From Arachis hypogaea (Eukaryota > Streptophyta > Magnoliopsida > Fabales > Fabaceae): a stretch of 64,000 nucleotides of DNA. Shown piece by piece: positions 38,233-51,037 of the stretch (positions are counted from its first letter, which is position 1; each line of letters opens with the position of its first letter). The stretch covers positions 115,317,323 through 115,381,322 of the forward strand of contig NC_092047.1 in the NCBI RefSeq assembly GCF_003086295.3, read 5' to 3'. The position numbers and the translations under genes are program-made. The notes below the pieces were generated by a model, which worked only from the letters and a program-made list of their open reading frames with translations, searched no databases and had not been told where the DNA came from.

Positions 38233-38728
38233 CTTCCTAACTTAAAATGTTATTATTTCTGCCGCCCCAAAACGGCAAGAAATGTGCGGCCACCGCCGGG
38301 GACCGATCACCCCTGAGGCCCCAAAACATGATTAAAATGACCTAACGACGGCCACACCCCCCAAACGGCCCATGCACCTCGAGTCATGAAAAAACTCAAG
38401 ACTAAATGATGAAGCCAAAACAAAACGGCTTAAAAGGTAAAGGCCAGAACGGCCTAAACACAAATCCACAGAGCGTACAAATATCAGAATCAACAAACGG
38501 CTTAAAAACCAAACGGTCCGAACGGCCCAAAACGTAAATCCAACAAACAAAGTATAAATCATCCAAGTCACAAAACACGGCCACATGGCCAAAACACTAG
38601 CAAGAAATTACAAGTCCTTAAATCGGCATAAGATGCAACTAAAAGAGAAAACATAAAGAACCTTACTAGAGGTCGACGATCTGGCCATCCCGAACGATCT
38701 TATACGCCCCCATAATGGACCCATCAGC

Positions 38729-40471
38729 TTATGGCGCAAGAACCCGAGCCTGAGCCTTTATCTTCTCCTCAGTAGCCGAGATTGTAGCCTTCACATAAGC
38801 CAACAGCTTCGCCTTCTCCTTCTTCAGTCCCTCAGCCTCGGCCTTCAAGGCGGCCGCCTCGGCCTTCAAGGTGCCCACCTCGGCAAGGAGCACGGAAGCC
38901 TGAGACTTGGCATCCAAGGCCCTCCTTTGCTCCCCCCCAAGCTGAGACAAAAGCGAAGTTTCGACCTTGGAAAGACGAAGCAGCTTGGCCCCGGCATCCT
39001 CGGAGACCTTCACGACCTTCTCCCTCACCATCTCAGACACATCAAGCTGTTCCTTCATCTTGGCCACCTCGATCTGGGACTGGCGCAACATCTTGTCCAG
39101 GAGACCTACCTGGGCCATTACAGACTCGGCCTTCCGGACTATGACAACAGAGTGGAGGAGGGAACGATACACCGACTTCGCCTGGAAGACCATGTCATAA
39201 TCATCAAAAAACCCCTCGGTGCCGGGCATCAAATACTGGTCGATGAAGGCCGGAGCATCAAATCTTCGGTCCATCATGGAAGGCACCACGTCCTCCTCCT
39301 CCTCCAAGTTCTCACTGCTAATCTCCTCCGGCCTCTTCCACTTCCGGGAAGTGTCAGCGACCGAAACTACGACCACCTCCTCATCCCGAGCTGAAGCCAC
39401 TGGGCCTGGTGAAACATGGCCACCACCCCCAGCCCCGGCCAAGGCTAGTTCCTGAGAAACAGCTTGAGAGCCCCTGGCAGGATGGGATGAGGGGGTAGAA
39501 GGAGAGGCAGCAGATGCCTCCTTCCGGTCCATGGCAGTCTTCAATCTCGCCAAATTTGTCATTCCACCGGCCATCTCAACTGGAAAAAGGAAGAAAGAAA
39601 TATAAGTACCTAATTCGGCAAAACGGTTGACAATAAAAGCACAACAAAAACACATACCAACAAAGGTCCAACAAGCAACCGGGTCCCCCATCACGTCCCT
39701 AGGACACAAAGGACGCTCCCTGAAAAGATGCCAGAGGACACCAGCGACATCCCAATCCTCCGGGGACAAAAACTCTAGAGTAACCTTTGTCAGATACCAC
39801 GGCCCAGCACCAAAGTTCCAGTACGTCGGGAACCGACGTTCCCCTCCAACGTCATCCGAAAAGGATGATGCCCCCAAGCAGGGCGCACCTTGAAATACTT
39901 TCCCTTGAAACCGTGAAAGGAATCCTCGTATAAACCGAATATACGTCGATGGGGCTTATCCCTAAACGACATATATCCCTTCTTATGCTTCTCCTCTTTG
40001 GTAAACAGGGTGCATAAGAAGAGGAAGAGGAAAACATTCACTGAAGCCGGGAGCTCCAGGTACTCATACACAAGCTCGAAGGCACGTATCGCTGCCCAAC
40101 TATTCGGATGTACCTAAGACGGTTCCACGGAATACCGGCTCAACAACTGCTGAACAAAGGGTGAAAAGGGAAACCGCACGCCGAGCTGAGTAAATATCGA
40201 CTCGTACACCCACATCCAGTCTGGGACGGTCGGCGAATTGAGGTTGACATAGCAAACCCTTTCGTCGACTCCGGGGAGGGGGAGCTCGTACTAGCGCTCG
40301 GCATCTCCATCCCCACAAACATCCCCCTGGTCGCGGAGCCGCTGAAGATCCACCTCCGTCATCCGAGATGGCGTTCCCCAAACGTCACTAGTCACCCAGG
40401 AATAAAGGGAAGGAACGCCTCTGGCCGGGAACCACTGGAGCACCCACACCCTCAGATCTCTGTTGAGACAT
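38729..40471 (-). pseudogene. Antisense ORF of the Tat-type gypsy element, broken
   Basis: On the - strand a likely start at 40471 leads to a stop at 40390; a second frame from 40362 carries on. In that frame TAG replaces a probable CAG at 40293 and at 40116. The block from 40071 to about 39850 has a QLGVRFPF, SWAAIRAFE and FHGFKGKYFKVRP pattern that I recognise from the 'putative plant transposon protein' domain common in plant genomes. A frameshift near 39860 leads into 39877-38729, 382 codons ending in an Ala/Glu/Lys-rich coiled coil (residues about 230-375 of that frame). Antisense ORFs in this position are known in Tat/Retand elements, function unknown. It cannot be translated whole here. 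Confidence 0.75.
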
Positions 40472-41237
40472 ACCTAAAACAAGGGGGAGCACCACCGTCA
40501 GCCTACTAAAGCTACGGGCGGAAAATAGTAGAAAAAATGACCAAACACTACTATCCACCACATCCTATGCCTATAACACAGCGGTGCTCATTCCCTCCAA
40601 AATAAACCCACTACCCCGAAACCGAAACAAAAGTATCATACAGATATAAAAAAAACAGCCCCAACGCATGCAAGCGAAGCAAAAGCAAATAAACAAACAA
40701 AGACAGAAGAGGAGTACCAACCTAATTCAGTTAGAGCGAGTAGAAGGAAAGACGCAGAATGGGAACACGAACCAGAGAAGGAAGCAAAAATACCAAAGAA
40801 CAAAATGTGTAGCGGTTTATTCTTTCTTCAAAGAGAAAGGCGAAAGAAGGAAAGGAGGACGAAAGGAAGATATAAGGCAAAAGGAGGGAAATAGAAGGAA
40901 ATGGAACAGCTACTAAAACGTTTTCAAAAAGTAAAGGTCAAAAGCGAAAAGACTGAAATGACCCCTCGCGTTCAATGCAATTTAAAACACATTGGAAAAT
41001 GAAAACTGCCCTTCGAGAAGCGCAACGGACACATGACAAGACGGCCCAATAAAAACAAAAAAACCTACACGTAGGCCTCCACGACACGACACTGGGAGTA
41101 ACCGGCCGGGTCCTCGGAACGACTACCCAAGACCAAGAACCTCCAGAAACCACGAAAGCATCGAGCCACAAACGGCGAGCAAAAAGACCTCCAGCGACGG
41201 AGACCGACCTCACTCGCTCTCCCGCTGCGGGGGCAAC

Positions 41238-41627
41238 TGTTACGAACCCGGTCCCCAGGTCCCCACTCGGAATGGCCTCCCGACCCAGTCTATAGGTCGA
41301 GCCCATCCTCTTCTTCTAAAATGCCCAAAATCGGCCCTCTCAATCCCATAACCAACAACCAAATTCAAATATCTCCCTTACCTTAACCAAATAAGATAAG
41401 ATAAGATAAGCTACCTCCACCTATATAAAGGGGGCCTCAGGTTCCCTCAGGTACGCCACTTATTCCACTCACCTTATACCTTATACCTTTTAGATCCATT
41501 CTAACTTGAGCGTCGGAGTGTCTTTGTAAGTACCACCCCCTGTTGTTCCAGTTAGACGATCCGGCAACCGTCTCGACTCGTAAACCCCCGATCTATCTCA
41601 CAACCCGTACCAGAGACATTTTGTACA
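41238..41627 (+). repeat. Tat element 3' LTR
   Basis: A 390-bp LTR, TG to CA, with TATA box CTATATAAAG (about 41424) and the tandem GATAA motifs just upstream (41396-41411). Confidence 0.88.
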
Positions 41628-41801
41628 GTAATATATACTCATTTTTTATTATTTTTTAATACAATAACAGTTAGAAAATATTAAAATTTATCTTAATGAC
41701 TTTAAAATATTAAAATTGTGTAAATTAGTAAGGATTTAACTTCAAGGCTTAACTTTTTATAACACTGAACCATACATAGAGAAATTAGTAAATAAAATGT
41801 A

Positions 41802-42168
41802 GGATAAAGTATATTTTTTATTTTTGAAATTTGATAAAAGTTTTAAAAATATTTTTAAGTTTTATTTTATTTTAATTTTGTCTTAAAAATTTTTTATTTG
41901 TATCAAATATACTCCTGACAGCTAATTTTTTAAAAAATTTAAGATTAATTCAACAATAATTTTATAAGAACAATTCTCAACACAAATAAATTAAACATAA
42001 TTTTCATGTATTATTGTTAGATTAGTTTTAAATTTTTTAAATATTTTGCCGTTGATATTATATTTAATGCAAATTAAAATTTTTTTAGATAAAATTAAAA
42101 TAAAATAAAATTTAAAAATATTTTTAAAATTTGTATCAAATTTTAAGAATAAAAAATATACTTTATCC
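41802..42168. mobile_element. Mutator-type MITE, GGATAAAGTATAT family (367 bp)
   Basis: The arms are nearly perfect inverted repeats for about 60 bp (GGATAAAGTATATTTTTTA at the left, the same reversed at the right). Flanks TAAAATGTA (41793-41801) and TAAAATCTA (42169-42177) match at 8 of 9. It interrupts the array landmark AAATAAAATCTATTCAC. Confidence 0.88.
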
Positions 42169-42439
42169 TAAAATCTATTCACTTAATATAATTATTTAAA
42201 AAAAATAGTGTATTTCATTATTTAGATAGACAACAAAATAAGACATTTATATGACTGACTTGTCAAACTGATAAACAATCATTGAATATTTATTTTATCA
42301 AACCTTTTTTTTTAAAATATAGATAAGTTATTGATACCTTGGAACAGGTAGCATTACATGTTTCATTTGGAGCTGCACAGTGCACACACGTATTCGAGTT
42401 CTCTGAGAGAAAAATAGAACCCGTGTAATAGTAGCGTTT

Positions 42440-43026
42440 GAGTGGATATCAGGATAGGTGGATTTTATGATGTTTTTTTTTTATTGTGGTGTTTAAATTA
42501 TTTAATTTATTTTTATAAATAAAAAATAAAATATATAAAATAAAAATAAAATATTTAAAATTTATTAAAATTTATTTTTTTATTTTTTTAGTAAGTTAGA
42601 TACTATATCTTAAATACTATAGTATTTACCATCAAAATATGTGTTGTATAAGTCTAAAAACATTAAAATAAAATAATTAAATATTATAATAAAGATGAGT
42701 ATCTATTGATAATTTGGACGGTTTTGCTTTTTTTTTTTTTAAAAAAAGTTTAAGTTTTCAGATGAATTAAATTAATAAAATTTAAAAATGTGAAATTGGT
42801 ACTTATATAAATAGAAGATAAGGTCTTTGATAATACATACAAGATCAATATAAAACATTTTTTTATATTGATGCATACTACAACACTTATATAATATTGT
42901 AAATATATATAAATAATTTCAGTTATATTGATATATTAATATTATTAAATATTAATATTAAAATTATTTATTTATTTATATTTTTTATTTTATATTTATT
43001 TTTTTATATATTTATTTTACAACACT
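42440..43026. mobile_element. Two unclassified AT-rich insertions in array unit 8
   Basis: Array landmarks GAGTGGAT (42432), TGTTGTATAAGTCTAAAA (about 42641) and AAAAGAATTATCTC (43027) are separated by about 200 bp and 340 bp of foreign AT-rich sequence. Terminal repeats are unclear. Confidence 0.4.
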
Positions 43027-43524
43027 AAAAGAATTATCTCTTTTTCTTATTAACGTTGTTCTTCTACCAATAGGATAGCCTATTTTAGCTAGTAATTGTT
43101 ATTTTTATCAGCGACAACAACTCTTTCTTTTCTTTTTTTTTTAGTTTTTTTTATTAGCGATATAGTAATATATACTCATTGTATACTATTTTTTTTATGA
43201 CTTTTAATATAATAGTAGCTACTAAAATATTAAACTTTACTTTGGTAACTTTAAAGTATTAAAATTATGTAAATTAATAAGGAATAAATTTTAAGATTTA
43301 ATTTTTTTTACATTTATTATGTTTTTTTTACATTGAATATGGTGGATGGCTTTAAAGGAAGGATGTATACAATAGATAGGTGCTAATAATATTAAAAGAA
43401 GAAGTATAGCGAGTCAATGGAGTATCTGTACAATGTGTACAATAGGGTTTAGAAATGTTCGATTCAGTAGGATAGCATATATTTATTATCCCTGGTATCC
43501 GGATGGTTATTCTGAATAGTATGG

Positions 43525-46289
43525 TGTAAACCCCGGTTAAATTAGTTAATAAATTAGTTTTTAATAAGGAGGATTAGAAATGCAAATATTATATCAAAAT
43601 AGGGTAGAGCTCATCGAAACGAGAATTTTGACACTAATTTTGAAGAAAACGGTCCAAGATTGGACCAAAAGGACCGAACCGGTTGAACCGGACCCGAACC
43701 GGGCTGTCGGTTCAACCGGACCAGCCCTTTTAAATGAACCCAAACCCTTCATCCCCTTCATTCCAACAGAAACGAAGCTTTCAGCTTCCAGGGGAGGGAA
43801 GAACGAGAAAAAATCCCGTAACCCTCACGTTACTTTCCAAATCCCATAACTCCTCCGTTCGAGCTCCGATCGCCGCACCGTTTGCGGCCACGCGTTCACC
43901 ACGTCGAGCTCTACATTTCTACCGGAACAATTTCACTGGTAACTTGTTTAATCACTCTCAGCCCTCTTTTCTCCCAATTTTCGAATTTTAAGTGGGAATG
44001 TTGAATTTCTTTGATTTCTGATGTTTTAGGATCCAATTAGCTTGAGAGAAACGTTCACTCTTGCTTATGTGAAGCTTGGGTAAGGTGAGGATACGATAAT
44101 TCTATTTTAATTTCATTAAATTTGAGCTTTGAGTATTAAATTGGGTATATATGTATTATGAATGTGTATTAGGTTGAAAATAAATAATTGGAGCTTGAAA
44201 TTGTGAATATTGGAACTTGGAGGAAGCGGATTAGTTGAGTTTTGAGGGGCTGTTTTGGTTTTGAATAAATAGCTTTGGTCGTTACGTGGAAATCGGCTAA
44301 GGTATGGTTTAGGTTTCTTACATTTAATATATAATGTTCTGTGAAAACTTAGGCTAGATGACCATAGGATAAGTTGGAATGCAGATGTATATTTAATATT
44401 TAGTAATTTGTCGATGAATATATTTGGTTGAAGTTTATTGGATAATTAGTTTTTAATTTTGGATGGTGAATGTTGTTATGTTAATTTGGAGAGAATTATG
44501 GTTGAATGTTATTGTTGATTAACTAATGATTTGGTAAATTATTGATTTGAGGTATAACTATTGTGGAGGTTGTTGTGATAATGAGGTATTTTGTGTTAAA
44601 AGCCTAGGATTTGTGAACTATGATCCTTAGTTGAATTTTGGTTGTTGGATTTGAATATTGTATGAGTTTAATTGTTGATTTGAGGTAGATTTATTGTGGT
44701 GGTTGTTATGATGATGAGAAAGGGTATGTTGAATTGAAAAGAATACAGGTTTGGACCCAAACAGGGTGGCAAAGTCCGAGTTTTAGAGGAGATACTGCCG
44801 AAATTTTATAAAAATTAGAGATTTTGTTTATATGATTATTTAAAAAGATTTAGATTTAAAGGTTATATGGTTTGATTTTGAGTTATTAAGAAAATGAGCA
44901 TGTTTTAAGTTTAGTTCATTTGGAAAAGAATGAATTATGTTTTGAATTGGAACTATTGATGGACGGAATGAGAGGTGTGATAATGAAGGATAATGATTGA
45001 ATATGATTGACATATAATGATGAATGAGATGTGATTGAGAATGATGTGGGTGTTGATGAATTTTAATTGAATTATTTATATGGCTTATGAATTTGAATAA
45101 TCTGAGATACGAGATTCCCTGGATTAAGTGCCGTGGCTTGCCACCACGTGTACCAGGTTGAAAACTCGATACTCTGTTGACCCTACGACGTAAGTGTGAC
45201 CGGGCACTATATAAATTCCCGGGAATGTTACCCCCATTGAGCAATATTGATTATTTGAGAAAAATCTATGCATAGACTCTTGGGGATGCACGTCGGGGGA
45301 CAGTCTAAGGACAATTCAGACTTGTCGGGTTGGCTGGATAACCGACAGATGAGCCTCATCAGCGATAGGACAGGCATGCATCATATGCATATTACTTGAA
45401 TTACTTGCTTGTGCTCTAATTGGGTGTGCCTATCTGTATTTTCCATGCTAAATGTGTATTTGTTACCTGCAGTAGTTGTAACCTTCTTGTGTTTGCCTTT
45501 ATCTGTCTATTTGTCCGTGAAAATGCATGATGGAGTTGGAGGTATGGAGGAATGGCAGTATAGGACTTAGATTTAAGGTTAAGTTAAGTTAGGATTAAAT
45601 ATTTTTAGGAAACCACCTTTTATGGCTTCTGTTTAATACTTTAAGCTCTACAATCTGAGTGTCGACGTTCTAGGATTGCCTCTGGCATTCCCAGGACCTT
45701 ATATATTATGTGTGTGGCACCTTTACCATACTGAGAACCTCCGGTTCTCATTCCATACTATGTTGTTGTTTTTCAGATGCAGGTCGGGAGCCATCTCGTT
45801 AGGCGTCTGGACTCTTAAAGCGGAGGGGTTACTTGATAGTGTTGTTGTACAGTGATGTATATATATGTACTTAGCTTTCTCTCCGCATAACTTGTCCTTT
45901 TTGATCCTCTTAGAAGTTTATGGAGAGGCAGGATTGTGTGTATGTACTTTTGGGTTTTGGATATGTATGTATATATGTGTAAATATTCTCCGGCCAGTCT
46001 TGACTTCGCAGGCTGAGTTAGGAGCTTGTTATTTTGTATCTTTGGCACTCTATTCCTACTTCTGTTATCTTATGTTTGACAGTTACAGTTTTCTTAGCAT
46101 GCAAGTTAACTCGTTCCTTGAGCGTTGCGCTTTTATCTTGCGATTTTTTATTTCCCCTATCCTTCAAGGCTCCTAGCATATTATAACTCTTCTGCTATTA
46201 TATGTACCTATTTTATTTTAGAGGTCGTAATACCACATCACCTCTGTTTTACGACTTAAGCGTAAAGCTTTGTGTGGTAGGGTGTTACA
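43525..46289 (+). repeat. Tekay-type 5' LTR (2765 bp)
   Basis: It contains a GAACCGGTTGAACCGG-rich segment (about 43676-43725) and a TATA-like CACTATATAAATTC (about 45207-45220), possibly the promoter. Short open frames on both strands recur in the 3' LTR and are not taken as genes. Confidence 0.97.
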
Positions 46290-46293
46290 TTAA

Positions 46294-46305
46294 TGGTATC
46301 AGAGC
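46294..46305 (+). other. Tekay-type primer-binding site
   Basis: TGGTATCAGAGC, four bases after the 5' LTR, complementary to the 3' end of initiator tRNA-Met. Confidence 0.95.
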
Positions 46306-46507
46306 AGTTCGTTCCTATAGAGCCTGAAAGACGGACTGATTGTGCTTCTGTGCATTCTCTGTATATGTGTTTATGTGCTATTAGGATATCTGATTGATAT
46401 ATATGGCATAAACGTTTGTGAGCATGCATTTGGAACTTAAAGCATTAGACCTGCGATATTGAGACTGATCAACTTAATATCACTTGTTTGGTGTGTATAG
46501 GGACCAG

Positions 46508-49500
46508 ATGTCGACTCGCGGACGCGGTCGCGGGCGAGGTAGAGGTAGGACAGGCACCGTTACTCCTGTACCCACAGGGACTGATCCAGTAGACTTTATG
46601 GCTGCCTTGGGAAATATGGCTGCAGCTATGCAGGCAACAGCTGAGGCACTGGGTAATCAGATAAATCAGGGTAATCATGGGAACAATAATGATGAGGACG
46701 GTCCTATGACACTTGCTACATTTCTGAAAGTTCGCCCTCCGACTTTTAGGGGAACCTCAAATCCAACTGATGCAGATAATTGGATTCAGGCTATGGAAAG
46801 GGCGTTACAGGCACAACAGGTTCCTGAAGAGCAATGGGTTGAATTTGGGACTTATCAGTTGCAAGGTGAAGCTCAGTATTGGTGGCAGGGAACACGACGT
46901 ATCCTGCAGCCTGATGGTGCTGCGATTCCTTGGGAGGTTTTCCGGATAGAGTTCTATAAGAAATATTTTCCTAATTCAGCCAGAAATGCCAAGGAACTTG
47001 AATTAATGCAGTTAAAGCAGGGACAGATGACTATTGCTGAGTATACTAGCAAATTTGAGGAGTTATGTCGCTTTTCTCGTATCTGTCAAGGTGCGCCTGA
47101 AGATTTTGCTGAATGGAAGTGTATTAAATATGAGGGAGGTCTTCGGAGCGATATTCTGAGCTTCGTTGCCCCAATGGAGATCAGGGTATTTTCTGAATTG
47201 GTGAATAAGAGTAGGGTGGCTGAGGATTGTGTGAGGAAGGCGGCAGCAGAGAAAGGGAGTTTGAGGATGCCTTTTCAGAGGCCTTCAGGGAGGAACTTTG
47301 CTCCGAGAGGTAGGAATTTCAAGCGTGGAGGCTTTGTTCCGCAGCAGACTCAGGGTCAGGGTAATTATAGAAGGCCGAATATTACTGCTAATCAAGGAAA
47401 AAGGTTTGGGAAGCAGCCACAGCAGGATCTGAATTGTCAGAAGTGTGGAAAATATCATCCTGGAGTTCCGTGTAGATTAGGACTTGGAGTGTGCTATTCC
47501 TGTGGACATCCCGGGCATATAGCCAGTAATTGCCCTGAGAAGAAGAAGTATGAGACTGGTAGGGTGCAACAGCCGGGGAGAGTATACACTACTTCTACCA
47601 TTGGTGCTGAGGGATCTGAGACACTTATTAGAGGTAATTGTGAAATGGCTGGTAAAATCTTAAATGCTTTATTTGATTCAGGAGCAAGTCATTCATTTAT
47701 TGCATTTGAAAAGGCCCATGAATTAAGATTGAGAATGGTGGTCTTAGGTTATGATTTGAAAGTATATAATGCTACTCATGAAGCTATGGTGACTAGGATA
47801 GAATGTCCACAAGTTCCCTTTCGAGTACAACAGCGTGAATTTGTGCATGATTTGATTTGTTTGCCTATGACTGGTCTTGATCTCATTTTGGGATTGGATT
47901 GGTTATCCAAGAATCATGTTTTGCTTGATTGTTCTGAGAAGTCAGTACAGTTTATGCAAGAAGGGTCAGAAGCACCGGTTGTGGTGAATAGTTACTATTT
48001 GAACTCTATGATAGTAAACTGTTCTGGAACCGAATGTCAGGGTATTATGTTATTAACTGCGGGAGTATCAGGTGATGATCAGAGTTTAGAGCAAATTTTG
48101 GTTGTATGTGAATTTCCAGATGTGTTTCCGGATGATATTAATGAATTCCCACCTAACCGAGAGGTTGAATTTGCAATTGAGTTGGTACCTGGATCCGGTC
48201 CAATTTCAATTACTCCTTATAGGATGTCGCCTTTAGAAATGGCTGAACTGAAAGCTCAGCTGGAAGATCTGTTGGGTAAGCATTTTATCCGACCAAGTGT
48301 TTCTCCGTGGGGAGCGCCAGTGTTACTGGTAAAGAAGAAGGATGGGAGTATGCGGCTGTGTGTCGATTATCGGCAATTGAATAAGATCACTGTGAAGAAT
48401 AAATATCCGTTGCCTAGAATCGATGATCTAATGGATCAGCTACAGGGTGCCAGTGTGTTTTCTAAGATTGACCTGCGATCCGGATATCATCAGATAAGGG
48501 TTAGAGACGAGGATATTCTGAAAACTGCTTTCAGAACCCGTTATGGTCATTATGAGTATACAGTGATGTCTTTCGGGTTAACTAATGCCCCGGCAGTATT
48601 TATGGATTATATGAACAGGATTTTTCGACCGTATCTGGACAAGTTTGTTATTGTCTTCATTGATGACATTCTTGTTTATTCTAAGACTGAAGAGGAACAT
48701 GCTGATCATTTGCGAACTGTGCTGCAAATTCTGAGAGACAGGAAGTTATATGCTAAGCTATCTAAATGTGAGTTCTGGAAGAGTGAAGTGAAGTTTCTCG
48801 GCCACGTGGTGAGTAAGCAGGGGATAGCTGTGGATCCTGCTAAGGTGGAAGCAGTGATGAATTGGGAGCGACCAACTTCAGTGACAGAGATCAGGAGTTT
48901 CTTAGGTTTGGCGGGGTATTATCGCAGATTCATTAAGGGATTTTCACAGCTCGCCTTACCTTTAACTAAGTTGACTAGGAAGGACACACCTTTTATCTGG
49001 ACTCTGGAATGTGAAGAGAGTTTCCAGGCATTGAAGCACAAGTTGACTACTGCACCTGTATTGGTATTACCTGAACCAAGTGAACCGTTTGAAGTGTATT
49101 GTGATGCATCTCTGAAAGGGTTGGGGTGTGTTCTGATGCAGCACCAGAATGTTGTAGCATACGCCTCACGGCAATTAAGGCCGCATGAAATGAACTATCC
49201 AACACATGATTTGGAGCTTGCTGCTGTTGTGTTTGCTTTAAAGATTTGGAGGCACTACCTCTATGGCGTTAAGTTTCATGTTTTCTCAGACCATAAGAGT
49301 TTGAAGTATCTTTTTGAGCAGAAAGAGTTGAATATGCGTCAGAGGAGGTGGATGGAGCTTCTGAAAGATTATGATTTTGAATTGAATTATCATCCAGGAA
49401 AAGCGAACGTTGTGGCGGACGCTTTGAGTCGGAAGTCTTTATATGCAGCTTGGATGATGCTACGGGAGGAAGAGTTACTGAAGGCATTTCAAGGTTTGAA

Positions 49501-50995
49501 TTTGGGAGTTAGAGAAGAATCTGGAATTTTGTGTTTGAGTCAGTTACAGATTTCAAGTGATTTTAAATCAGAACTTCTGAAGGCTCATCGAGATAGTGAA
49601 GCATTACATAAGGTATTACCAGCAGTTGAACAGGGAAAACAGTGGAGAGTGTCAAAAGGTCAGGATGGTTTATGGAGGTTCAAGAACCGGATTATTGTGC
49701 CTGATGTTGGAGACCTGCGACAAAGTATCTTGAAGGAAGCTCATAAGAGCGGGTTTTCAATTCACCCAGGGAGCACTAAAATGTATCAGGATCTGAAAGC
49801 GATGTTCTGGTGGCCAGGTATGAAGAATGATGTGGCATTGCATGTATCTAAATGTTTAACGTGTCAGAAGGTTAAGATTGAGCATCAGAGACCATCAGGG
49901 ACCCTTCAGCCTTTAGAGATTCCACAATGGAAATGGGAGAGTATCGCAATGGATTTTGTGATAGGGTTGCCTAGAACCCGATCAAGTTATGACGCTATTT
50001 GGGTGGTTGTAGATCGATTGACGAAATCAGCTCACTTTCTTCCTATCCGAATAAGTTGCACAATGGAGGAATTGGCTCGAATGTATATCAAAGAGATTGT
50101 CAGGTTGCATGGTGTGCCTTCTACTATCATATCTGACAGAGATCCTCGTTTCACATCAAGGTTCTGGGGAGCTTTTCAGCATGCATTTGGGACTCAGTTA
50201 AGCTTGAGTACTGCGTATCACCCTCAGACAGATGGTCAGTCAGAAAGAACTATTCAGACCTTGGAGGATATGCTAAGGGCTTGTGTTTTGGACCAGCCGG
50301 TAAGCTGGGACCGGTATATGCCATTAGTAGAGTTTGCTTATAATAATAGCTATCATGCGAGCATCGGAATGGCTCCATATGAGGCTCTGTATGGCAAGAA
50401 ATGTCAGTCTCCGTTGTGTTGGTATGAAACTGGAGAAAAGAGTTTATTAGGGCCTGAGATGATAGCCGAAACGACTGAACAGATAAAGAAGATTCGTAGT
50501 CGAATGCTTATAGCCCAGAGCCGCCAGAAGAGCTATGCTGATCAGAGGCGAAAGCCTTTGGAATTCGAAGAAGGAGAACATGTCTTTCTGAAAGTTACAC
50601 CGACCACTGGAGTGGGAAGAGCTATTAAGACCAAGAAACTGAATCCTCGTTATATTGGACCATTTGAGATTCTGAAGAGAATTGGACCAGTGGCTTATAG
50701 AATTGCCTTACCGCCGTATCTTTCGAATTTGCACGATGTATTTCATGTATCACAGCTTCGGAAGTATACTCCTGATGCAAGTCATGTTCTAGAACCAGAA
50801 CCAATCCAAGTGAGAGAAGATCTAACACTTCCAGTAATTCCAGTGAGAATTGATGATACTAATATTAAACGATTACGCGGAAAGGAAGTATCATTGGTAA
50901 AAGTAGCTTGGAGTCGAGCTGGTATTGAGGAACATACCTGGGAACTCGAATCAGATATGCGAAAAGACTATCCACATCTCTTTTCAGGTAACTAG
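46508..50995 (+). CDS. Gag-pol polyprotein of the Tekay-type retrotransposon (1495 aa)
   Basis: The ATG at 46508 starts an Arg/Gly-rich N-terminus. Domains by residue: gag about 70-240; CCHC zinc knuckle 329-342 ([14 protein letters not shown]); aspartic protease with DSGAS at 390-394; reverse transcriptase about 590-755 with the catalytic FIDD (D719, D720); RNase H about 858-976 (first Asp D866); integrase with an H2C2 zinc region from H1079, then D1149, D1210 and E1246 (35 residues between the last two); and a chromodomain-like end about 1441-1493. All catalytic residues I can check are present and there is no stop or frameshift, so the element may be able to make its proteins. It acts in virus-like particles and at the chromosome. 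Chromodomains usually steer integration toward heterochromatin. Gag and pol share one frame. Confidence 0.97.
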   Translation: MSTRGRGRGRGRGRTGTVTPVPTGTDPVDFMAALGNMAAAMQATAEALGNQINQGNHGNNNDEDGPMTLATFLKVRPPTFRGTSNPTDADNWIQAMERALQAQQVPEEQWVEFGTYQLQGEAQYWWQGTRRILQPDGAAIPWEVFRIEFYKKYFPNSARNAKELELMQLKQGQMTIAEYTSKFEELCRFSRICQGAPEDFAEWKCIKYEGGLRSDILSFVAPMEIRVFSELVNKSRVAEDCVRKAAAEKGSLRMPFQRPSGRNFAPRGRNFKRGGFVPQQTQGQGNYRRPNITANQGKRFGKQPQQDLNCQKCGKYHPGVPCRLGLGVCYSCGHPGHIASNCPEKKKYETGRVQQPGRVYTTSTIGAEGSETLIRGNCEMAGKILNALFDSGASHSFIAFEKAHELRLRMVVLGYDLKVYNATHEAMVTRIECPQVPFRVQQREFVHDLICLPMTGLDLILGLDWLSKNHVLLDCSEKSVQFMQEGSEAPVVVNSYYLNSMIVNCSGTECQGIMLLTAGVSGDDQSLEQILVVCEFPDVFPDDINEFPPNREVEFAIELVPGSGPISITPYRMSPLEMAELKAQLEDLLGKHFIRPSVSPWGAPVLLVKKKDGSMRLCVDYRQLNKITVKNKYPLPRIDDLMDQLQGASVFSKIDLRSGYHQIRVRDEDILKTAFRTRYGHYEYTVMSFGLTNAPAVFMDYMNRIFRPYLDKFVIVFIDDILVYSKTEEEHADHLRTVLQILRDRKLYAKLSKCEFWKSEVKFLGHVVSKQGIAVDPAKVEAVMNWERPTSVTEIRSFLGLAGYYRRFIKGFSQLALPLTKLTRKDTPFIWTLECEESFQALKHKLTTAPVLVLPEPSEPFEVYCDASLKGLGCVLMQHQNVVAYASRQLRPHEMNYPTHDLELAAVVFALKIWRHYLYGVKFHVFSDHKSLKYLFEQKELNMRQRRWMELLKDYDFELNYHPGKANVVADALSRKSLYAAWMMLREEELLKAFQGLNLGVREESGILCLSQLQISSDFKSELLKAHRDSEALHKVLPAVEQGKQWRVSKGQDGLWRFKNRIIVPDVGDLRQSILKEAHKSGFSIHPGSTKMYQDLKAMFWWPGMKNDVALHVSKCLTCQKVKIEHQRPSGTLQPLEIPQWKWESIAMDFVIGLPRTRSSYDAIWVVVDRLTKSAHFLPIRISCTMEELARMYIKEIVRLHGVPSTIISDRDPRFTSRFWGAFQHAFGTQLSLSTAYHPQTDGQSERTIQTLEDMLRACVLDQPVSWDRYMPLVEFAYNNSYHASIGMAPYEALYGKKCQSPLCWYETGEKSLLGPEMIAETTEQIKKIRSRMLIAQSRQKSYADQRRKPLEFEEGEHVFLKVTPTTGVGRAIKTKKLNPRYIGPFEILKRIGPVAYRIALPPYLSNLHDVFHVSQLRKYTPDASHVLEPEPIQVREDLTLPVIPVRIDDTNIKRLRGKEVSLVKVAWSRAGIEEHTWELESDMRKDYPHLFSGN

Positions 50996-51025
50996 ATTTG
51001 AATTTTGAGGGCAAAATTCTTTATT

Positions 51026-51037
51026 AGGTGGGTAGGA
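51026..51037 (+). other. Polypurine tract
   Basis: AGGTGGGTAGGA directly before the 3' LTR, purine-rich with two T, as expected for plus-strand priming. Confidence 0.8.

Larger units (their letters stand above)
36454..41627 (+). mobile_element. Ty3-gypsy element of Tat type, internally deleted
   Basis: The left LTR starts TGTTACGGATCC (36454), the right LTR starts TGTTACGAACCC (41238) and ends TTTTGTACA (41627). A perfect 5-bp target duplication GTAAT flanks it (36449-36453, 41628-41632), interrupting array landmark E. The 5' LTR stops short at about 36810 and runs straight into the end of pol, so gag, protease and reverse transcriptase are gone. Between pol and the 3' LTR lies a long - strand ORF remnant, a layout known from Tat/Retand elements. 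LTR divergence is high and mostly C/T and G/A, suggesting great age. Confidence 0.88.
20900..43340. repeat. Diverged head-to-tail array of a 650-700 bp unit
   Basis: The same ordered landmarks recur in one orientation. A: GTTACYAAAATATTAAA (20934, 22608, 24208, 26060, 26852, 29294, 35786, 41666, 43210). B: GACTTGTCAAACTGATAAA (21190, 22860, 29710, 36048, 42260). C: GAGCTGCACACGTATTCGAG (21844, 22966, 26406, 28144, 29814, 36128, 42369). D: GTTCTTCTACYACTAGG (22451, 23108, 25810, 26690, 29135, 35657, 36330, 43058). E: GGCGATAGTAATATATACTC before the next A. The cleanest unit (26060-26852, 792 bp) holds a 141-bp MITE, so the core unit is about 650 bp. All other spacing is explained by insertions. 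No open frame is conserved. A further partial unit lies at 55256-55690. Confidence 0.85.

Noticed and set aside
38080..38316. Leu-Ser repeat protein
   Set aside because: It is the translation of a (CT)n microsatellite.
44840..45244. 134-codon - strand frame, repeated at 52353-52757
   Set aside because: It lies antisense in the Tekay LTRs; two identical copies reflect LTR identity, not a gene family.
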